Shown here: positions 49,389-58,258 of the stretch, piece after piece
How positions within the stretch are numbered: the stretch's first letter is position 1
Layout: each line of letters begins with the position of its first letter
Source of the DNA: Methylobacterium durans
Lineage (GTDB): Bacteria; Pseudomonadota; Alphaproteobacteria; Rhizobiales; Beijerinckiaceae
DNA: 64,000 nt
NCBI RefSeq assembly: GCF_003173715.1
Contig: NZ_CP029550.1
Span: forward strand, 5,317,501-5,381,500
Direction of reading: 5' to 3'
Position numbers and translations under genes: made by a program
Notes under the pieces: model-generated
Database searches by the model: none
What the model was told of the DNA's origin: nothing
The model's input: only the letters and a program-made list of their open reading frames with translations

Positions 49389-50741
49389 TCACTTCTCCCG
49401 CCACGCCTTCGAGATGTGGTCGACGAAGGGCTTCGTCAGGTAGGAGAACACCGTCCGCTCGCCGGTCTGGAGGAAGGCCTCCACGGGCATGCCGGGGATG
49501 AGCTGGACCTCGCCGAGGCGCTTGCGCTGCGCGTCCGCGACCCGGATGCGCGCCTTGTAGAAGGACAGGCCGGTCTTCTGATCCTGCGCGACGTCGGCGG
49601 CGAGCCGGCTGACGCTGCCCTCGATCTCCGGCGTCGTGTACTGGTTGAGCGCCGAGAAGCGCAGGCGCGCCGGCTGGCCGATGCGCACGTTGTCGATGTC
49701 CTTCGGCTGGATCTTGACCTCGACGGTGAGTTCGTCGGCCTCCGGCACGATCAGCATGGCGGGCTCGCTCGGCGTGACGAGGCCGCCCACCGTGTGCACC
49801 GTCATCTGGTGGACGATGCCGTCCTGCGGCGCCCGGAGGTCCGTGCGGCGCAGGAGATCGAGGGCCGCCGTCTGCTTCTCCTCGTACTCGGACCACTTGG
49901 CGCGGATCTCGGTGAGGTCCTTCGAGACCTCGTTGCGCATGTCTTGGTCGATCTGCAGGATCTGCAGCTCGACCTCGTTGCCCTTGCCGCGCGCCTGCGC
50001 CACCGAGGCGAGCAGCTTGCCGCGGTCGCCCTCGAGGCGCGCCGCCTCCCGCTCCAGGTTCGTCAGGCGCGAGATCTGGACGAGGTTCTTCTGCCAGAGC
50101 TCGCGGATGCCCTTCAGCTCCATCGTGACCGCGGCGATCTCCTTGGTCTTGGCGTTGATCTGCTCGGTGAGGCCGCCGATCTCCTCGCCGAGCTGCGCGA
50201 GGCGCTCGCGCAGCTGGCTCTTCTGGCCGTTGCGCGCCTTCGCGCGGGCGAGGAACAGGCGCGTCTCGCTGTCGATGAGGGTCGCCACCGCCGGGTCGGA
50301 GGCGACCCGCGCCTGAAGGTCGGCCGTGAAGCTGATCGCCATGTCGCCGTCGCGCTCGGCCTCCTCGCGGGCGCGGCGGGCGGCGAGCCCGTCGAGGGCC
50401 CGCAGGACGATGTCGAGGCTGGAGCGGGCCTGCGTCTCGTCGAGGCGGATCAGGATGTCGCCCGCCTTGACGCGGTCGCCCTCCCGCACCCGCAGCTCGC
50501 CGACGATGCCGCCGACCGGGTGCTGCACCTTCTTGACGTCGCTGTCGACGACGAGCTGGCCCGAGGTGATGACGGCGCCGCCGATCACGGTGAGGCAGGC
50601 CCAGCCGCCCACGCCGCCGACGAGGGCCGTGACGAGGAAGGCGGCGGCGCGGACCTGGCGGCGGATCGCGGCGCGGGCGGCGTCGGCGGCGGGCCGGGCG
50701 GAGGTGCGGGCGGAGCCGGCGAGGGTCAGGGTGGTGGGCAT
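49389..50741 (-). CDS. HlyD family type I secretion periplasmic adaptor
   Basis: A 450-residue membrane-fusion protein: one N-terminal helix (about 35-58), lipoyl/barrel-sandwich halves (VQHPVGGIVGELRVREGDRV; LRAPQDGIVHQMTVHTVGG), a long coiled-coil hairpin (about 150-300) and a beta-barrel end. It is the PrtE/HlyD-type adaptor and follows the ABC gene by 26 bases. The outer-membrane TolC partner is not in the window. Confidence 0.92.
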   Translation of the reverse strand: MPTTLTLAGSARTSARPAADAARAAIRRQVRAAAFLVTALVGGVGGWACLTVIGGAVITSGQLVVDSDVKKVQHPVGGIVGELRVREGDRVKAGDILIRLDETQARSSLDIVLRALDGLAARRAREEAERDGDMAISFTADLQARVASDPAVATLIDSETRLFLARAKARNGQKSQLRERLAQLGEEIGGLTEQINAKTKEIAAVTMELKGIRELWQKNLVQISRLTNLEREAARLEGDRGKLLASVAQARGKGNEVELQILQIDQDMRNEVSKDLTEIRAKWSEYEEKQTAALDLLRRTDLRAPQDGIVHQMTVHTVGGLVTPSEPAMLIVPEADELTVEVKIQPKDIDNVRIGQPARLRFSALNQYTTPEIEGSVSRLAADVAQDQKTGLSFYKARIRVADAQRKRLGEVQLIPGMPVEAFLQTGERTVFSYLTKPFVDHISKAWREK

Positions 50742-50767
50742 CGGTCGCTCTCCTGCGGGATCGGGGT

Positions 50768-52503
50768 TCAGGCCGAGGCCCGGGCCGGGCGGGGGGTGGT
50801 CTCGTTGGCGGGGGTGGGGGCCTTCGGGAGGTGGCCGGTGTGGCGCAGCACGGCCTCCTTCGGCCCGAAGGCGACGGCGCGGCCGTCCTCCATGGCGATG
50901 AGCAGGTCGATCGCGGCGAGCGCGCTGGCGCGGTGCGCCACCACGACCACGATCCCGCCCCGCTCGCGCACGCTGCGGATCGCCCGGGTGAGAGCGGCCT
51001 CGCCCTCGCCGTCGAGATTCGCGTTCGGCTCGTCGAGGACGACGAGGAAGGGGGCGCCATAGAGCGCGCGGGCGAGCCCGATGCGCTGGCGCTGGCCGCC
51101 GGAGAGGCCGAGGCCGCCCTCGCCGAGCACGGTCTCGTAGCCCTCGGGTAGGTTCGTCACGAGCTCGTGGATGCCGGCCTCGCGGGCGGCCGCCACGATG
51201 TCGGCGCCGCGCGCGTCCGGGGCGAAGCGGGCGATGTTCTGGGCGATGGTGCCGGCAAACAGCGCCACGTCCTGCGGCAGGTAGCCGATGTGGTGGCCGA
51301 GATCGGTGCTCGTCCACTGGCTGATCGGGGTGCCGTCGAGGCGCACGGCGCCGCGCGCGGCCGGGAGGACGCCGACGAGCGCGCGGGAGAGCGTCGACTT
51401 GCCCGAGCCGCTCGGCCCGATCACCCCGACCGCCTGGCCCGCCTTGAGGGTGAAGCTGACGTCCTTCACCGTGAGCCGGTTGCTGCCCGGGGGGCCACGC
51501 ACACCGCGTCCGCCTTGAGCTCCCGGCCGGGCGCGCCGAGCACGGCGCTGCGGCGCTCCTGGGGCACGTTGGCGAGGAGCGCGGTCAGCCGGCCCCAGGC
51601 CTGATGGGTCGCGACGACGCCCTTCCAGCTCGCGATCATCGAGTCGAGGGGGGCGAGCGCGCGGCCCAGCAGGATCGAGGACGCGATGATGATGCCGGGC
51701 GAGCCCTCGCCGTTGATGACGAGCCAGGCGCCGAGCGCCAGCACGCAGGATTGCAGGGCCATGCGGGTGACCTTGGAGGCGGCGCTGAACAGGCCCGCCA
51801 CGTCCGTCACCCGCTGCTGGGACAGGATGTAGTTCTGGTTCGCCTCCTCCCAGCGGGTGGTGAAGTGGCCCTGCATGCCCATCGCCACGAGGACGTCGGC
51901 GTTGCGGCAGCCGGCATCGACGACGAGGTTGCGGCCCCGGGCGTGCTCGCTCGCCGCCTTCGAGGGGCCGCGGGTCAGCCGGTCGGTCGTCACGTTGATG
52001 AGGATGAGGAGGACCGAGCCCGCCGCCAGGGCGAGGCCGACCAGCGGGTGGAACAGGAAGCAGACCGCGAAGTAGAGCGGCATGAAGGGGAGGTCGCACA
52101 GGGCGGTCGGCCCCGGGCTCGACAGGAAGCCGCGCACCTGGTCGAGGTCGCGCAGGGGCAGGAAGCTCTCGCCGGACGGGGCGCCGCTGAGGGGCGAGCG
52201 CACGACGTACTGGAAGACCCGCGGGCTCAGCGCCTCGTCGATGACCGCGCTGATCCGGGTCAGCATCCGCCCGCGCAGCGATTCGAGCGCCCCCTGGAAG
52301 GCGTAGAGGATCAGCGCCAGCAGGAGCAGCGCGATCAGCGACGGCACGGACCGGCTCGGGATGACCCGGTCGTAGACCTCCAGCATGAAGAACGAGCCCG
52401 TCAGGTAGAGCACGTTCACGAGGCCGCTGACGATGGCGAGGCTGACCAGCGCCGGGCGGCAGCCCGTGAGCGCGGCGGAGAGATCGGGGGAGAGGGGCTT
52501 CAT
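50768..52503 (-). pseudogene. Type I secretion ABC permease/ATPase (PrtD-like), interrupted by a single-base frameshift
   Basis: From the ATG at 52503 six membrane helices are read (LYLTGSFFMLEVYDRVIPSR is the PrtD-type start). The frame is lost in the G6 run at 51489-51494; one added base continues into the ATPase: Walker A GPSGSGKST, signature LSGGQRQRIG, Walker B FLVVLDEPNANLD. Total about 578 residues, as expected for PrtD. It exports unfolded proteins with C-terminal signals. No substrate gene is obvious next to it. Confidence 0.85.
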
Positions 52504-52611
52504 CGCGGACGCTCCCTGGAGCGGGATGGGGGCCGGCGGGACGGTGCGGCGGGTGCGGCTCCGGTCCGTCGGGGGCTGACGTCCTTCGTAGACCTCCCGG
52601 CGCCGCCTTCC

Positions 52612-52625
52612 GTGACGCGGATCAC
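52612..52625. promoter_or_regulatory. Crp-like site GTGACGCGGATCAC
   Basis: GTGA-N6-TCAC palindrome, 109 bases upstream of the ABC transporter gene on the minus strand and 101 bases upstream of the 70-residue gene on the plus strand. Confidence 0.45.
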
Positions 52626-52658
52626 GCTCGGGTCGGCCGGGGCGGGCGGCGGCCCTGC

Positions 52659-52672
52659 GTGAGGCGGATCAC
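52659..52672. promoter_or_regulatory. Crp-like site GTGAGGCGGATCAC
   Basis: Second GTGA-N6-TCAC site 47 bases from the first; the two share 13 of 14 bases. It lies 54 bases before the ATG at 52726. Confidence 0.45.
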
Positions 52673-52725
52673 AGTCGCGGCGCGGGGCCGGCGCGATACT
52701 GGGACCACAGCAGCAGGAGGCCCCC

Positions 52726-52938
52726 ATGGAACTCGAAGCCCTCGAACGCCCCGCCGACCTGCAGATCTGGCACGTCGTGCCGGCCCCGGCGGCGTCCCGC
52801 CGGAAGCGCTTCGGCAGCCTCCGCGACGCGATCGCCGCCGCCGCCGAGACCCTGTCCGCTCCGGGGGTCGAGCCCTGGATCGTCACCGACGAAGGCGAGC
52901 TGCTCTCGCCGACCTGGATCCAGACCTACCTGAATTGA
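52726..52938 (+). CDS. Small protein of unknown function (70 aa)
   Basis: MELEALERPADLQIWHVVPA opens a 70-residue soluble protein with a helix (RFGSLRDAIAAAAETL) and an end rich in Trp (EPWIVTDEGELLSPTWIQTY). The ATG at 52726 follows an AGCAGGAGG ribosome site. Two Crp-type palindromes precede it. No family recognised. Confidence 0.68.
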   Translation: MELEALERPADLQIWHVVPAPAASRRKRFGSLRDAIAAAAETLSAPGVEPWIVTDEGELLSPTWIQTYLN

Positions 52939-53262
52939 GGGACGGCGCCGGCTCAAAGGGCCCCCGATCCTCACGGACCGCGCGAATCGCGGACGACGAA
53001 AGCCTCATCCGGTACGAGATCTCCTGCACCGCGGGACGTCTTTGGAAGCGGCTCGGGAAGCGGCTCGATCGCGCGGGGCGCGATCACCCGGAATGCCGGG
53101 AGAGGCGCCGCTCACGCCCGTCCGCCGCCCCTGGCCGCGCGAAACCTCGCGCGACGGCCGGGCTCGGATGCTCCCCCCTTCTCCAAGACGGCACGGCGGG
53201 CGGCTCGCGCGCGGCTCCCCGCCCCACGGCCGGGTCGTCGGCCGGCCTGTCCGAGCCGCGTT
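52939..53262. other. Intergenic stretch with a hairpin
   Basis: 324 bases between two small genes. A perfect hairpin GATCGCGC-GGG-GCGCGATC lies at 53067-53085 without a T-run, preceded by a short direct repeat (GGAAGCGGCTCG-type, 53044-53066). No gene seen. Confidence 0.4.
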
Positions 53263-53415
53263 TCAGATCCGGGGCAGGACGTATTGCCGGCCGAGGCGGG
53301 CGGTCTCGCCGGCGTCGGGGGCGACGATCTGGGACGGCCGGGGGCCGCGCCCGTGCACGACGATCGCGTCGGTGACGAGGAGAAGGGCGATCAGGCTGAG
53401 GATGCGGCGTGACAT
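53263..53415 (-). CDS. Tiny membrane protein (50 aa)
   Basis: An ATG at 53415 opens MSRRILSLIALLLVTDAIVV, a membrane helix or signal, then a short tail with GETARLGRQYVLPRI and a stop at 53263. GGAGCG precedes the start. A GTGATCGGGCTCAC Crp-type palindrome lies 50 bases upstream, just as one precedes the tiny membrane protein at 41328. Function unknown; it is short enough to be missed by automatic calling. Confidence 0.55.
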   Translation of the reverse strand: MSRRILSLIALLLVTDAIVVHGRGPRPSQIVAPDAGETARLGRQYVLPRI

Positions 53416-53465
53416 GGGACGCGCTCCGAGTGGAGCGATCATCCCCCTGTCGGCCTCCGGGAACC

Positions 53466-53479
53466 GTGATCGGGCTCAC
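53466..53479. promoter_or_regulatory. Crp-like site GTGATCGGGCTCAC
   Basis: GTGA-N6-TCAC palindrome 50 bases upstream of the tiny reverse-strand gene starting at 53415. Confidence 0.5.
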
Positions 53480-53631
53480 GCCCGGAACGCCGTCAGCGGC
53501 GCCACGCCGCAGCGGGAGAGTTCCGGCAAGGGCCGTCCAGCCCGTCCGAGGTGCGGCGCCGGGTGTTGACGGCGAAGGATTGGTGGATGCGGGGCGGCCC
53601 GTCCGTCCCGGCGCCCGCCGCGTCCCGGGTG

Positions 53632-53645
53632 ATGATCGCGATCAA
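53632..53645. promoter_or_regulatory. FNR/FixK-like box ATGATCGCGATCAA
   Basis: Read on the minus strand it is TTGATCGCGATCAT, one base from the FNR/FixK consensus TTGAT-N4-ATCAA. It lies 217 bases upstream of the gene at 53415, too far for a simple promoter site, so its target is unclear. Confidence 0.35.
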
Positions 53646-53762
53646 CGAACCTCGGGCGCGTCGGTGATCGCATCGCGGGTCGTCGGGGAGCCGGAGCACG
53701 CCGGGCACGCGACCGCGAATTCGCTGGTTCGGAGGCGGCGCTGAAGCCGCCGCGGACGGGGT

Positions 53763-54608
53763 TCAGGCGGCGCGGCCGAGGATGAAGTCCCCGTCGACCT
53801 CGTCGGTGTGGACCTCGAACGTCGCGAGCGGGGCCGCCCCGAAGCTCGTCGTGATGGCGCAATCCGTGGCGTCGCGCCCGTAGGCCATCACGACGCGGCC
53901 GATGCGCGGGGTGTTGTGGCGCGCGTCGAACGTGTACCAGCGCGGGCCCTCCGGCCCCTGCAGATGGACCTCGAACCAGGCCGAGAAATCCATCGGGTCC
54001 GGCACCGGAGGCACCCCGATGTCGCCGAGATACCCCGTGGCGTAGCGCGCCGGGATGTTCATGCAGCGGCAGAGCGTGATCGCCAGATGCGCGAAGTCGC
54101 GGCAGACGCCGACCTGCTGCCTGTGCCCGTCATGCGCCGAGCGGGTCGCGTCCGCCTGCTGGTAGTCGAAGCGGATGCGGGCATGCGCGTAGTCGACGAT
54201 GGCCTGGACCCGGGCCCAGCCCTCCGGCGCGGTGCCGAACAGCGACCACGCGGTCTCGGTCAGCTTGTCGGTGTCGCAGTAGCGGGAGCCGAGCAGGTAG
54301 ATCAGCACGTCGTCGGACAGGTCCTGCACCGGGATCTGCCGCGCGTCGGCGGCGACGGCATCCGGCAGGCCGTCATCCTCGATCAGGAAATCCGCCGCCA
54401 TCGTGATGCGGCCGCCCGGCGCCAGGATGCGCGTGCGCACGTTGCCGAACTCGTCAAGGTGCTGGCGCGCCTCGACGGGCGGGTCGAAGGTGATCCGCTC
54501 CGGCGTGACGAGGTCCCGGCGGCGCTCCGGCCGAACGTTGAGCAGGAGGAGCATCGGCGTCGGGCCGAACGTGTCGAAGGCGATGGTGTAGCCGGTGCGG
54601 ATGCGCAT
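53763..54608 (-). CDS. Transglutaminase-like cysteine-protease-fold protein
   Basis: A 281-residue cytoplasmic protein with an N-terminal beta domain and a transglutaminase-like core. The triad is visible: Cys in QQVGVCRDFAHLAITL, His in FSAWFEVHLQGPEG and Asp in YTFDARHNTPRIGR. Bacterial relatives are often peptidases or amidases linked to ATP-grasp/alpha-E gene clusters, but none of those is beside it. Monocistronic as far as visible. Confidence 0.87.
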   Translation of the reverse strand: MRIRTGYTIAFDTFGPTPMLLLLNVRPERRRDLVTPERITFDPPVEARQHLDEFGNVRTRILAPGGRITMAADFLIEDDGLPDAVAADARQIPVQDLSDDVLIYLLGSRYCDTDKLTETAWSLFGTAPEGWARVQAIVDYAHARIRFDYQQADATRSAHDGHRQQVGVCRDFAHLAITLCRCMNIPARYATGYLGDIGVPPVPDPMDFSAWFEVHLQGPEGPRWYTFDARHNTPRIGRVVMAYGRDATDCAITTSFGAAPLATFEVHTDEVDGDFILGRAA

Positions 54609-55079
54609 AACCGTTGCTTTTCTCAGATCATGTTAATTCCCCTAAACATTGGAACACCCGAACGTTCCCGGCCTTACTGCTCAGATGTTGGATCCGGCTG
54701 CCCGAATTGCGGGCAATCCGCCCGCGCGTCCGAGACCCCGTGTCCGAGACGCCGTGTCAGAGCCCCCGTGCCCGGCGGGCGATCCGCGGAGCCCGGCCCG
54801 ATTTCCGGCCGCGGGGGCGCACCGGATGTTTGACAGCGATTTTGGTATTTGGTATGCCAGCATCATCGCGATAAGCAACAACAAGAACCCGACTCAGAAC
54901 GCCTGGCACAGGCACGATTGACCCGAGACTGGGGCGGCTTCCCGGCACGGCCGGCCGGTCCCGGGATCGAGGGCCGGACGTCTCAGTCACGTTCGGCGAC
55001 ACGCATGCGGGTGGCTCCGTCACGGGCACCATCCGCATCCCGAGCGCAGATCAAAACCAAGCAATTCGGAGGAAGCGGC
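54609..55079. other. Regulatory region upstream of oxc
   Basis: 471 bases between divergent genes, with AT-rich patches near 54610-54650 and 54835-54890. It includes the palindrome-bearing element at 54847-54860. No gene is convincing; a GGAGGAAG ribosome site precedes the oxc ATG. Confidence 0.5.
54847..54860. promoter_or_regulatory. Candidate GntR-type operator ATTTGGTATGCCAG upstream of oxc
   Basis: The core TGGTATGCCA is nearly palindromic (TGGtaTgCCA), the form bound by many FCD-type GntR regulators (TGGTATACCA-like). The identical 14-mer occurs at 60148 upstream of PAS–frc. Confidence 0.45.
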
Positions 55080-56855
55080 ATGGACAGGAACACGACGGAC
55101 CCGACGACGATCGAATCGGAGTTCTCCGCCAACAGCGTGGCGACGGTCGAGGATACGGGCCCCGAGCAGACCGATGGCTTCCACCTCGTCATCGACGCGC
55201 TGAAGCTCAACGGCATCGACACGATTTACGGCGTGCCGGGCATCCCGATCACCGATCTCGGCCGCCTCGCGCAGGCCGAGGGCATGCGCGTGATCTCGTT
55301 CCGTCACGAGCAGAATGCGGGCAACGCCGCCGCCATCGCGGGCTTCCTCACCAAGAAGCCGGGCATCTGCCTCACCGTCTCGGCGCCGGGCTTCCTCAAC
55401 GGTCTGACGGCGCTCGCCAACGCCACCACCAACTGCTTCCCGATGATCCTCATCTCGGGCTCGTCCGAGCGTGAGATCGTCGACCTGCAGCAGGGCGACT
55501 ACGAGGAGATGGACCAGCTCGCCATCGCCAAGCCCCTCTGCAAGGCGGCCTTCCGCGTGCTCCACGCCGCCGATATCGGCATCGCGGTCGCCCGCGCCAT
55601 CCGCGCCGCGGTCTCGGGCCGCCCGGGCGGCGTCTACCTCGACCTGCCGGCCAAGCTCTTCTCGCAGGTGATGGACGCCGAGGCCGGCGCGAAGTCCCTC
55701 GTCAAGGTGATCGACCCGGCCCCCGCCCAGCTTCCCGCCCCGGCGGCCGTCAAGCGCGCCCTCGACGTGCTCAAGAGCGCCAAGCGCCCCCTCATCGTCC
55801 TCGGCAAGGGCGCGGCCTACGCGCAGGCCGACGAGGAGGTCCGCGCCCTCGTCGAGCGGAGCGGCATTCCCTACGTGCCGATGAGCATGGCCAAGGGCCT
55901 CCTGCCCGACACGCACGAGCAGTCGGCCGGCGCCGCCCGCTCCATGGTGCTCAAGGATGCCGACGTGGTCGTGCTGGTCGGCGCCCGCCTCAACTGGCTC
56001 CTGTCGCACGGCAAGGGCAAGACCTGGGGCGAGCCGGGCTCGAAGAAGTTCATCCAGATCGACATCGAGCCGAAGGAGATGGACTCGAACGTCGAGATCG
56101 TCGCCCCGCTCGTCGGCGATATCGGCTCCTGCGTCTCGGCGCTGCTCGACGGCATGGGCCAGGATTGGAAGGCCCCGCCGGCCGAGTGGACGGACGCCAT
56201 CAAGTCCCGCAAGGACGCGAACCTCTCCAAGATGTCCGCCAAGCTCCTCAAGAACTCGGCGCCGATGGACTTCCACGGGGCGCTGGGGGTTCTGCGCACC
56301 ATCATCAAGGAGCGCCCCGACGCGATCCTCGTCAACGAGGGCGCCAACACCCTCGACCTCGCCCGCAGCGTCATCGACATGTATCAGCCGCGCAAGCGCC
56401 TGGATGTCGGCACCTGGGGCGTGATGGGCATCGGCATGGGCTTCGCCATCGCCGCCGCCGTCGAGACGGGCAAGCCCGTTCTGGCGGTCGAGGGTGACAG
56501 CGCCTTCGGCTTCTCGGGCATGGAGGTCGAGACGATCTGCCGGTACGACCTCCCGGTCTGCGTCGTGATCTTCAACAACAACGGCATCTATCGCGGCACC
56601 GACACCGACCCGACCGGCCGCGATCCCGGCACGACGGTGTTCGTGAAGGATTCCCGCTACGACAAGATGATGGAGGCCTTCGGCGGCATCGGCGTCAACG
56701 CCACGACGCCGGACGAGCTCGCCCGAGCCGTCAACGAGGCGATGGATTCGGGCAAGCCGACCCTGATCAACGCGGTGATCGATCCGCACGCGGGCACCGA
56801 GAGCGGCAACATCGGCAGCCTCAACCCGCAGAGCACGGTGAAGAAGAAGAAGTAA
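55080..56855 (+). CDS. oxc: Oxalyl-CoA decarboxylase
   Basis: A 591-residue thiamine-diphosphate enzyme that converts oxalyl-CoA to formyl-CoA and CO2. The TPP-activating Glu is in [11 protein letters not shown]. The Mg-TPP motif [13 protein letters not shown] runs to [11 protein letters not shown]. The segment [18 protein letters not shown] matches Oxc-type enzymes closely. The tail is basic (TVKKKK), and the N-terminus is a little extended. With frc it forms the oxalate-degrading cycle. GGAGGAAG lies before the ATG, and a strong terminator follows. Confidence 0.96.
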   Translation: MDRNTTDPTTIESEFSANSVATVEDTGPEQTDGFHLVIDALKLNGIDTIYGVPGIPITDLGRLAQAEGMRVISFRHEQNAGNAAAIAGFLTKKPGICLTVSAPGFLNGLTALANATTNCFPMILISGSSEREIVDLQQGDYEEMDQLAIAKPLCKAAFRVLHAADIGIAVARAIRAAVSGRPGGVYLDLPAKLFSQVMDAEAGAKSLVKVIDPAPAQLPAPAAVKRALDVLKSAKRPLIVLGKGAAYAQADEEVRALVERSGIPYVPMSMAKGLLPDTHEQSAGAARSMVLKDADVVVLVGARLNWLLSHGKGKTWGEPGSKKFIQIDIEPKEMDSNVEIVAPLVGDIGSCVSALLDGMGQDWKAPPAEWTDAIKSRKDANLSKMSAKLLKNSAPMDFHGALGVLRTIIKERPDAILVNEGANTLDLARSVIDMYQPRKRLDVGTWGVMGIGMGFAIAAAVETGKPVLAVEGDSAFGFSGMEVETICRYDLPVCVVIFNNNGIYRGTDTDPTGRDPGTTVFVKDSRYDKMMEAFGGIGVNATTPDELARAVNEAMDSGKPTLINAVIDPHAGTESGNIGSLNPQSTVKKKK

Positions 56856-56899
56856 GCGCTTCCTCGACACCACGTCGCCGGCGATCCGGCAGGATGCAG

Positions 56900-56938
56900 G
56901 GGCTGCGGCGGGCTTGGACGAGCCCGCCGCAGCCCTTT
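56900..56938 (+). terminator. Rho-independent terminator after oxc
   Basis: A perfect 15-bp stem (GGGCTGCGGCGGGCT / AGCCCGCCGCAGCCC) with a 6-base loop is followed by TTT, 45 bases after the oxc stop. Confidence 0.85.
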
Positions 56939-57033
56939 GCGCATCCGTACCCGGAGGCCGTCAACGGATCGCCCCGTCAGCAACGTCACGCCGGCGCTCG
57001 CGAGTCCGGGACCGGCCCATCAGGATCGCCCGC

Positions 57034-57726
57034 ATGATCGACCCTCACCTCGCCGGCCGGCTCGGCTTCCACCACCGCATGCCCGTCAAGGCGCCGCTTC
57101 CGCCCGGACGCCACGCCCTCGGCCTGTTCGAGGAACGCGACGCGGTGCTCGTCGTGCCGACGAGCATCGAGCCTCGCCGGCCGACGCCCCTCGTCGTGCT
57201 GTTCCACGGGGGCGGCGGCAGCGCGGAGAAGATCCTGCCGATGCTGGAGCGGCACGCGGAGGCGCGGGGCTTCCTCCTGCTCGCGCCGCAATCCCAGTAC
57301 CCGACCTGGGACATCGTGATCGCGGGCAACGGCCCCGACCGCATGCGCCTCGACACGGCCCTGACGGAGGTCTCCTCGCGCTTCCTGCTCGATCCCGGCC
57401 ACCTCGCCTTCGCGGGCCACTCGGACGGCGGCAGCTACGCCCTCTCCCTCGGGCTGACGAACGGGGACCTGGTGACCCACGTCATCGTCTCGTCGGCGGG
57501 CTTCATGTCGGTGCAGATGCAGGCGGGCGCGCCGAAGGTCTTCATCTCGCACGGAGTCCGGGACGAGCAGATCCCGATCGACCGCAGCGCGCGGGTTCAC
57601 GCCGCCCGGCTGCGGGAGGCCGGCTACGACGTGACGGCGGTGGAGTACGACGGTCCTCACGCCTACCGCCCGGCTGTGGCCGCGATGGCGGTCGATTTCT
57701 TCCTCGTCGACAACGACCCGGGGTAG
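57034..57726 (+). CDS. Alpha/beta hydrolase (esterase/PHB-depolymerase-like)
   Basis: A 230-residue alpha/beta hydrolase: oxyanion region LVVLFHGGGGSAEKI, nucleophile GHSDGG, acid in SHGVRDEQIP and His in YDGPHAYRPA. It has no signal peptide, so it acts in the cytoplasm. This is a phospholipase/carboxylesterase- or depolymerase-type serine hydrolase; substrate unknown. The ATG at 57034 is preferred over the upstream extension. Confidence 0.85.
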   Translation: MIDPHLAGRLGFHHRMPVKAPLPPGRHALGLFEERDAVLVVPTSIEPRRPTPLVVLFHGGGGSAEKILPMLERHAEARGFLLLAPQSQYPTWDIVIAGNGPDRMRLDTALTEVSSRFLLDPGHLAFAGHSDGGSYALSLGLTNGDLVTHVIVSSAGFMSVQMQAGAPKVFISHGVRDEQIPIDRSARVHAARLREAGYDVTAVEYDGPHAYRPAVAAMAVDFFLVDNDPG

Positions 57727-57877
57727 GGGGCCGTCCGCCGCTCCGGGCCGCCGGACGGCGGGCCCGCGGGGCGACGCGCCCCCGAGCCTATCAGGCCGGA
57801 CCCGCCCTGCACCGGCCCAGCGGATCACCGGCCGTTCTGGGTTCGCCCTGGTCGCGTCGACAAGAGCAGCGATGAGG

Positions 57878-57967
57878 ATCCGTCCGTGAGACGATGCCGC
57901 CGAGCCGGTCGTCCGGCCCGATCACCGGCACGTGATGCGGGGCCAACTCCGGCAACCGCGCAACGGT
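57878..57967 (-). pseudogene. Possible remnant of an HPP/CBS domain gene
   Basis: The minus strand reads LPELAPHHVPVIGPDDRLGG followed by IVSRTD, which fits the end of a CBS domain (HHVPVID..RLVGIITQTD) like the C-terminus of the HPP protein at 13121. The flanking sequence in the same frame does not continue the domain. It is probably a decayed fragment, but 30 residues is little evidence. Confidence 0.3.
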
Positions 57968-58201
57968 GACGCCCACGACGCTCGCGGGGGAGTTTACCGC
58001 TGATGAGCTGCCAGCGGCTACGCACGTAGGCTCGGGCGGCGCCGCGACGAGCAGCACGGCCGAGGCTCTCATCGGTGCGATCAGGGCGGGGAGGGCCGCA
58101 ATTCCAGGATGAACCGGCGCAGTCGCACCGGCCGTCGAGACGCAGGGTGCCAGCTCCTTCGGGCAAGCCGCGGAGGGCGGCCGACCCTTGAGACGAGACG
58201 A

Positions 58202-58226
58202 GGCGGCGTGCCACCGGCACGCCGCC
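58202..58226 (-). terminator. Hairpin downstream of frc
   Basis: An 11-bp perfect stem (GGCGGCGTGCC / GGCACGCCGCC) with a 3-base loop lies 33 bases past the frc stop. On the minus strand it is followed by TCGTCTCGTC, not a clean U-run; on the plus strand by CCAAGATTTT. Confidence 0.55.
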
Positions 58227-58258
58227 CCAAGATTTTCAAGACTCGAAGGTCGAGGGGA

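Larger units (their letters stand above)
53416..53762. other. Intergenic region with two regulator-like palindromes
   Basis: 347 bases. It contains a Crp-type site (53466-53479) and an FNR/FixK-like box ATGATCGCGATCAA (53632-53645; consensus TTGAT-N4-ATCAA). It separates the tiny gene at 53415 from the 3' end of the transglutaminase-like gene. No gene seen. Confidence 0.45.
57727..58258. other. Intergenic stretch with a CBS-like remnant and a terminator
   Basis: 532 bases without an intact gene. It holds a short CBS-domain-like coding remnant (57878-57967, minus strand) and a hairpin (58202-58226) in terminator position for frc. The rest shows nothing I can name. Confidence 0.5.
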
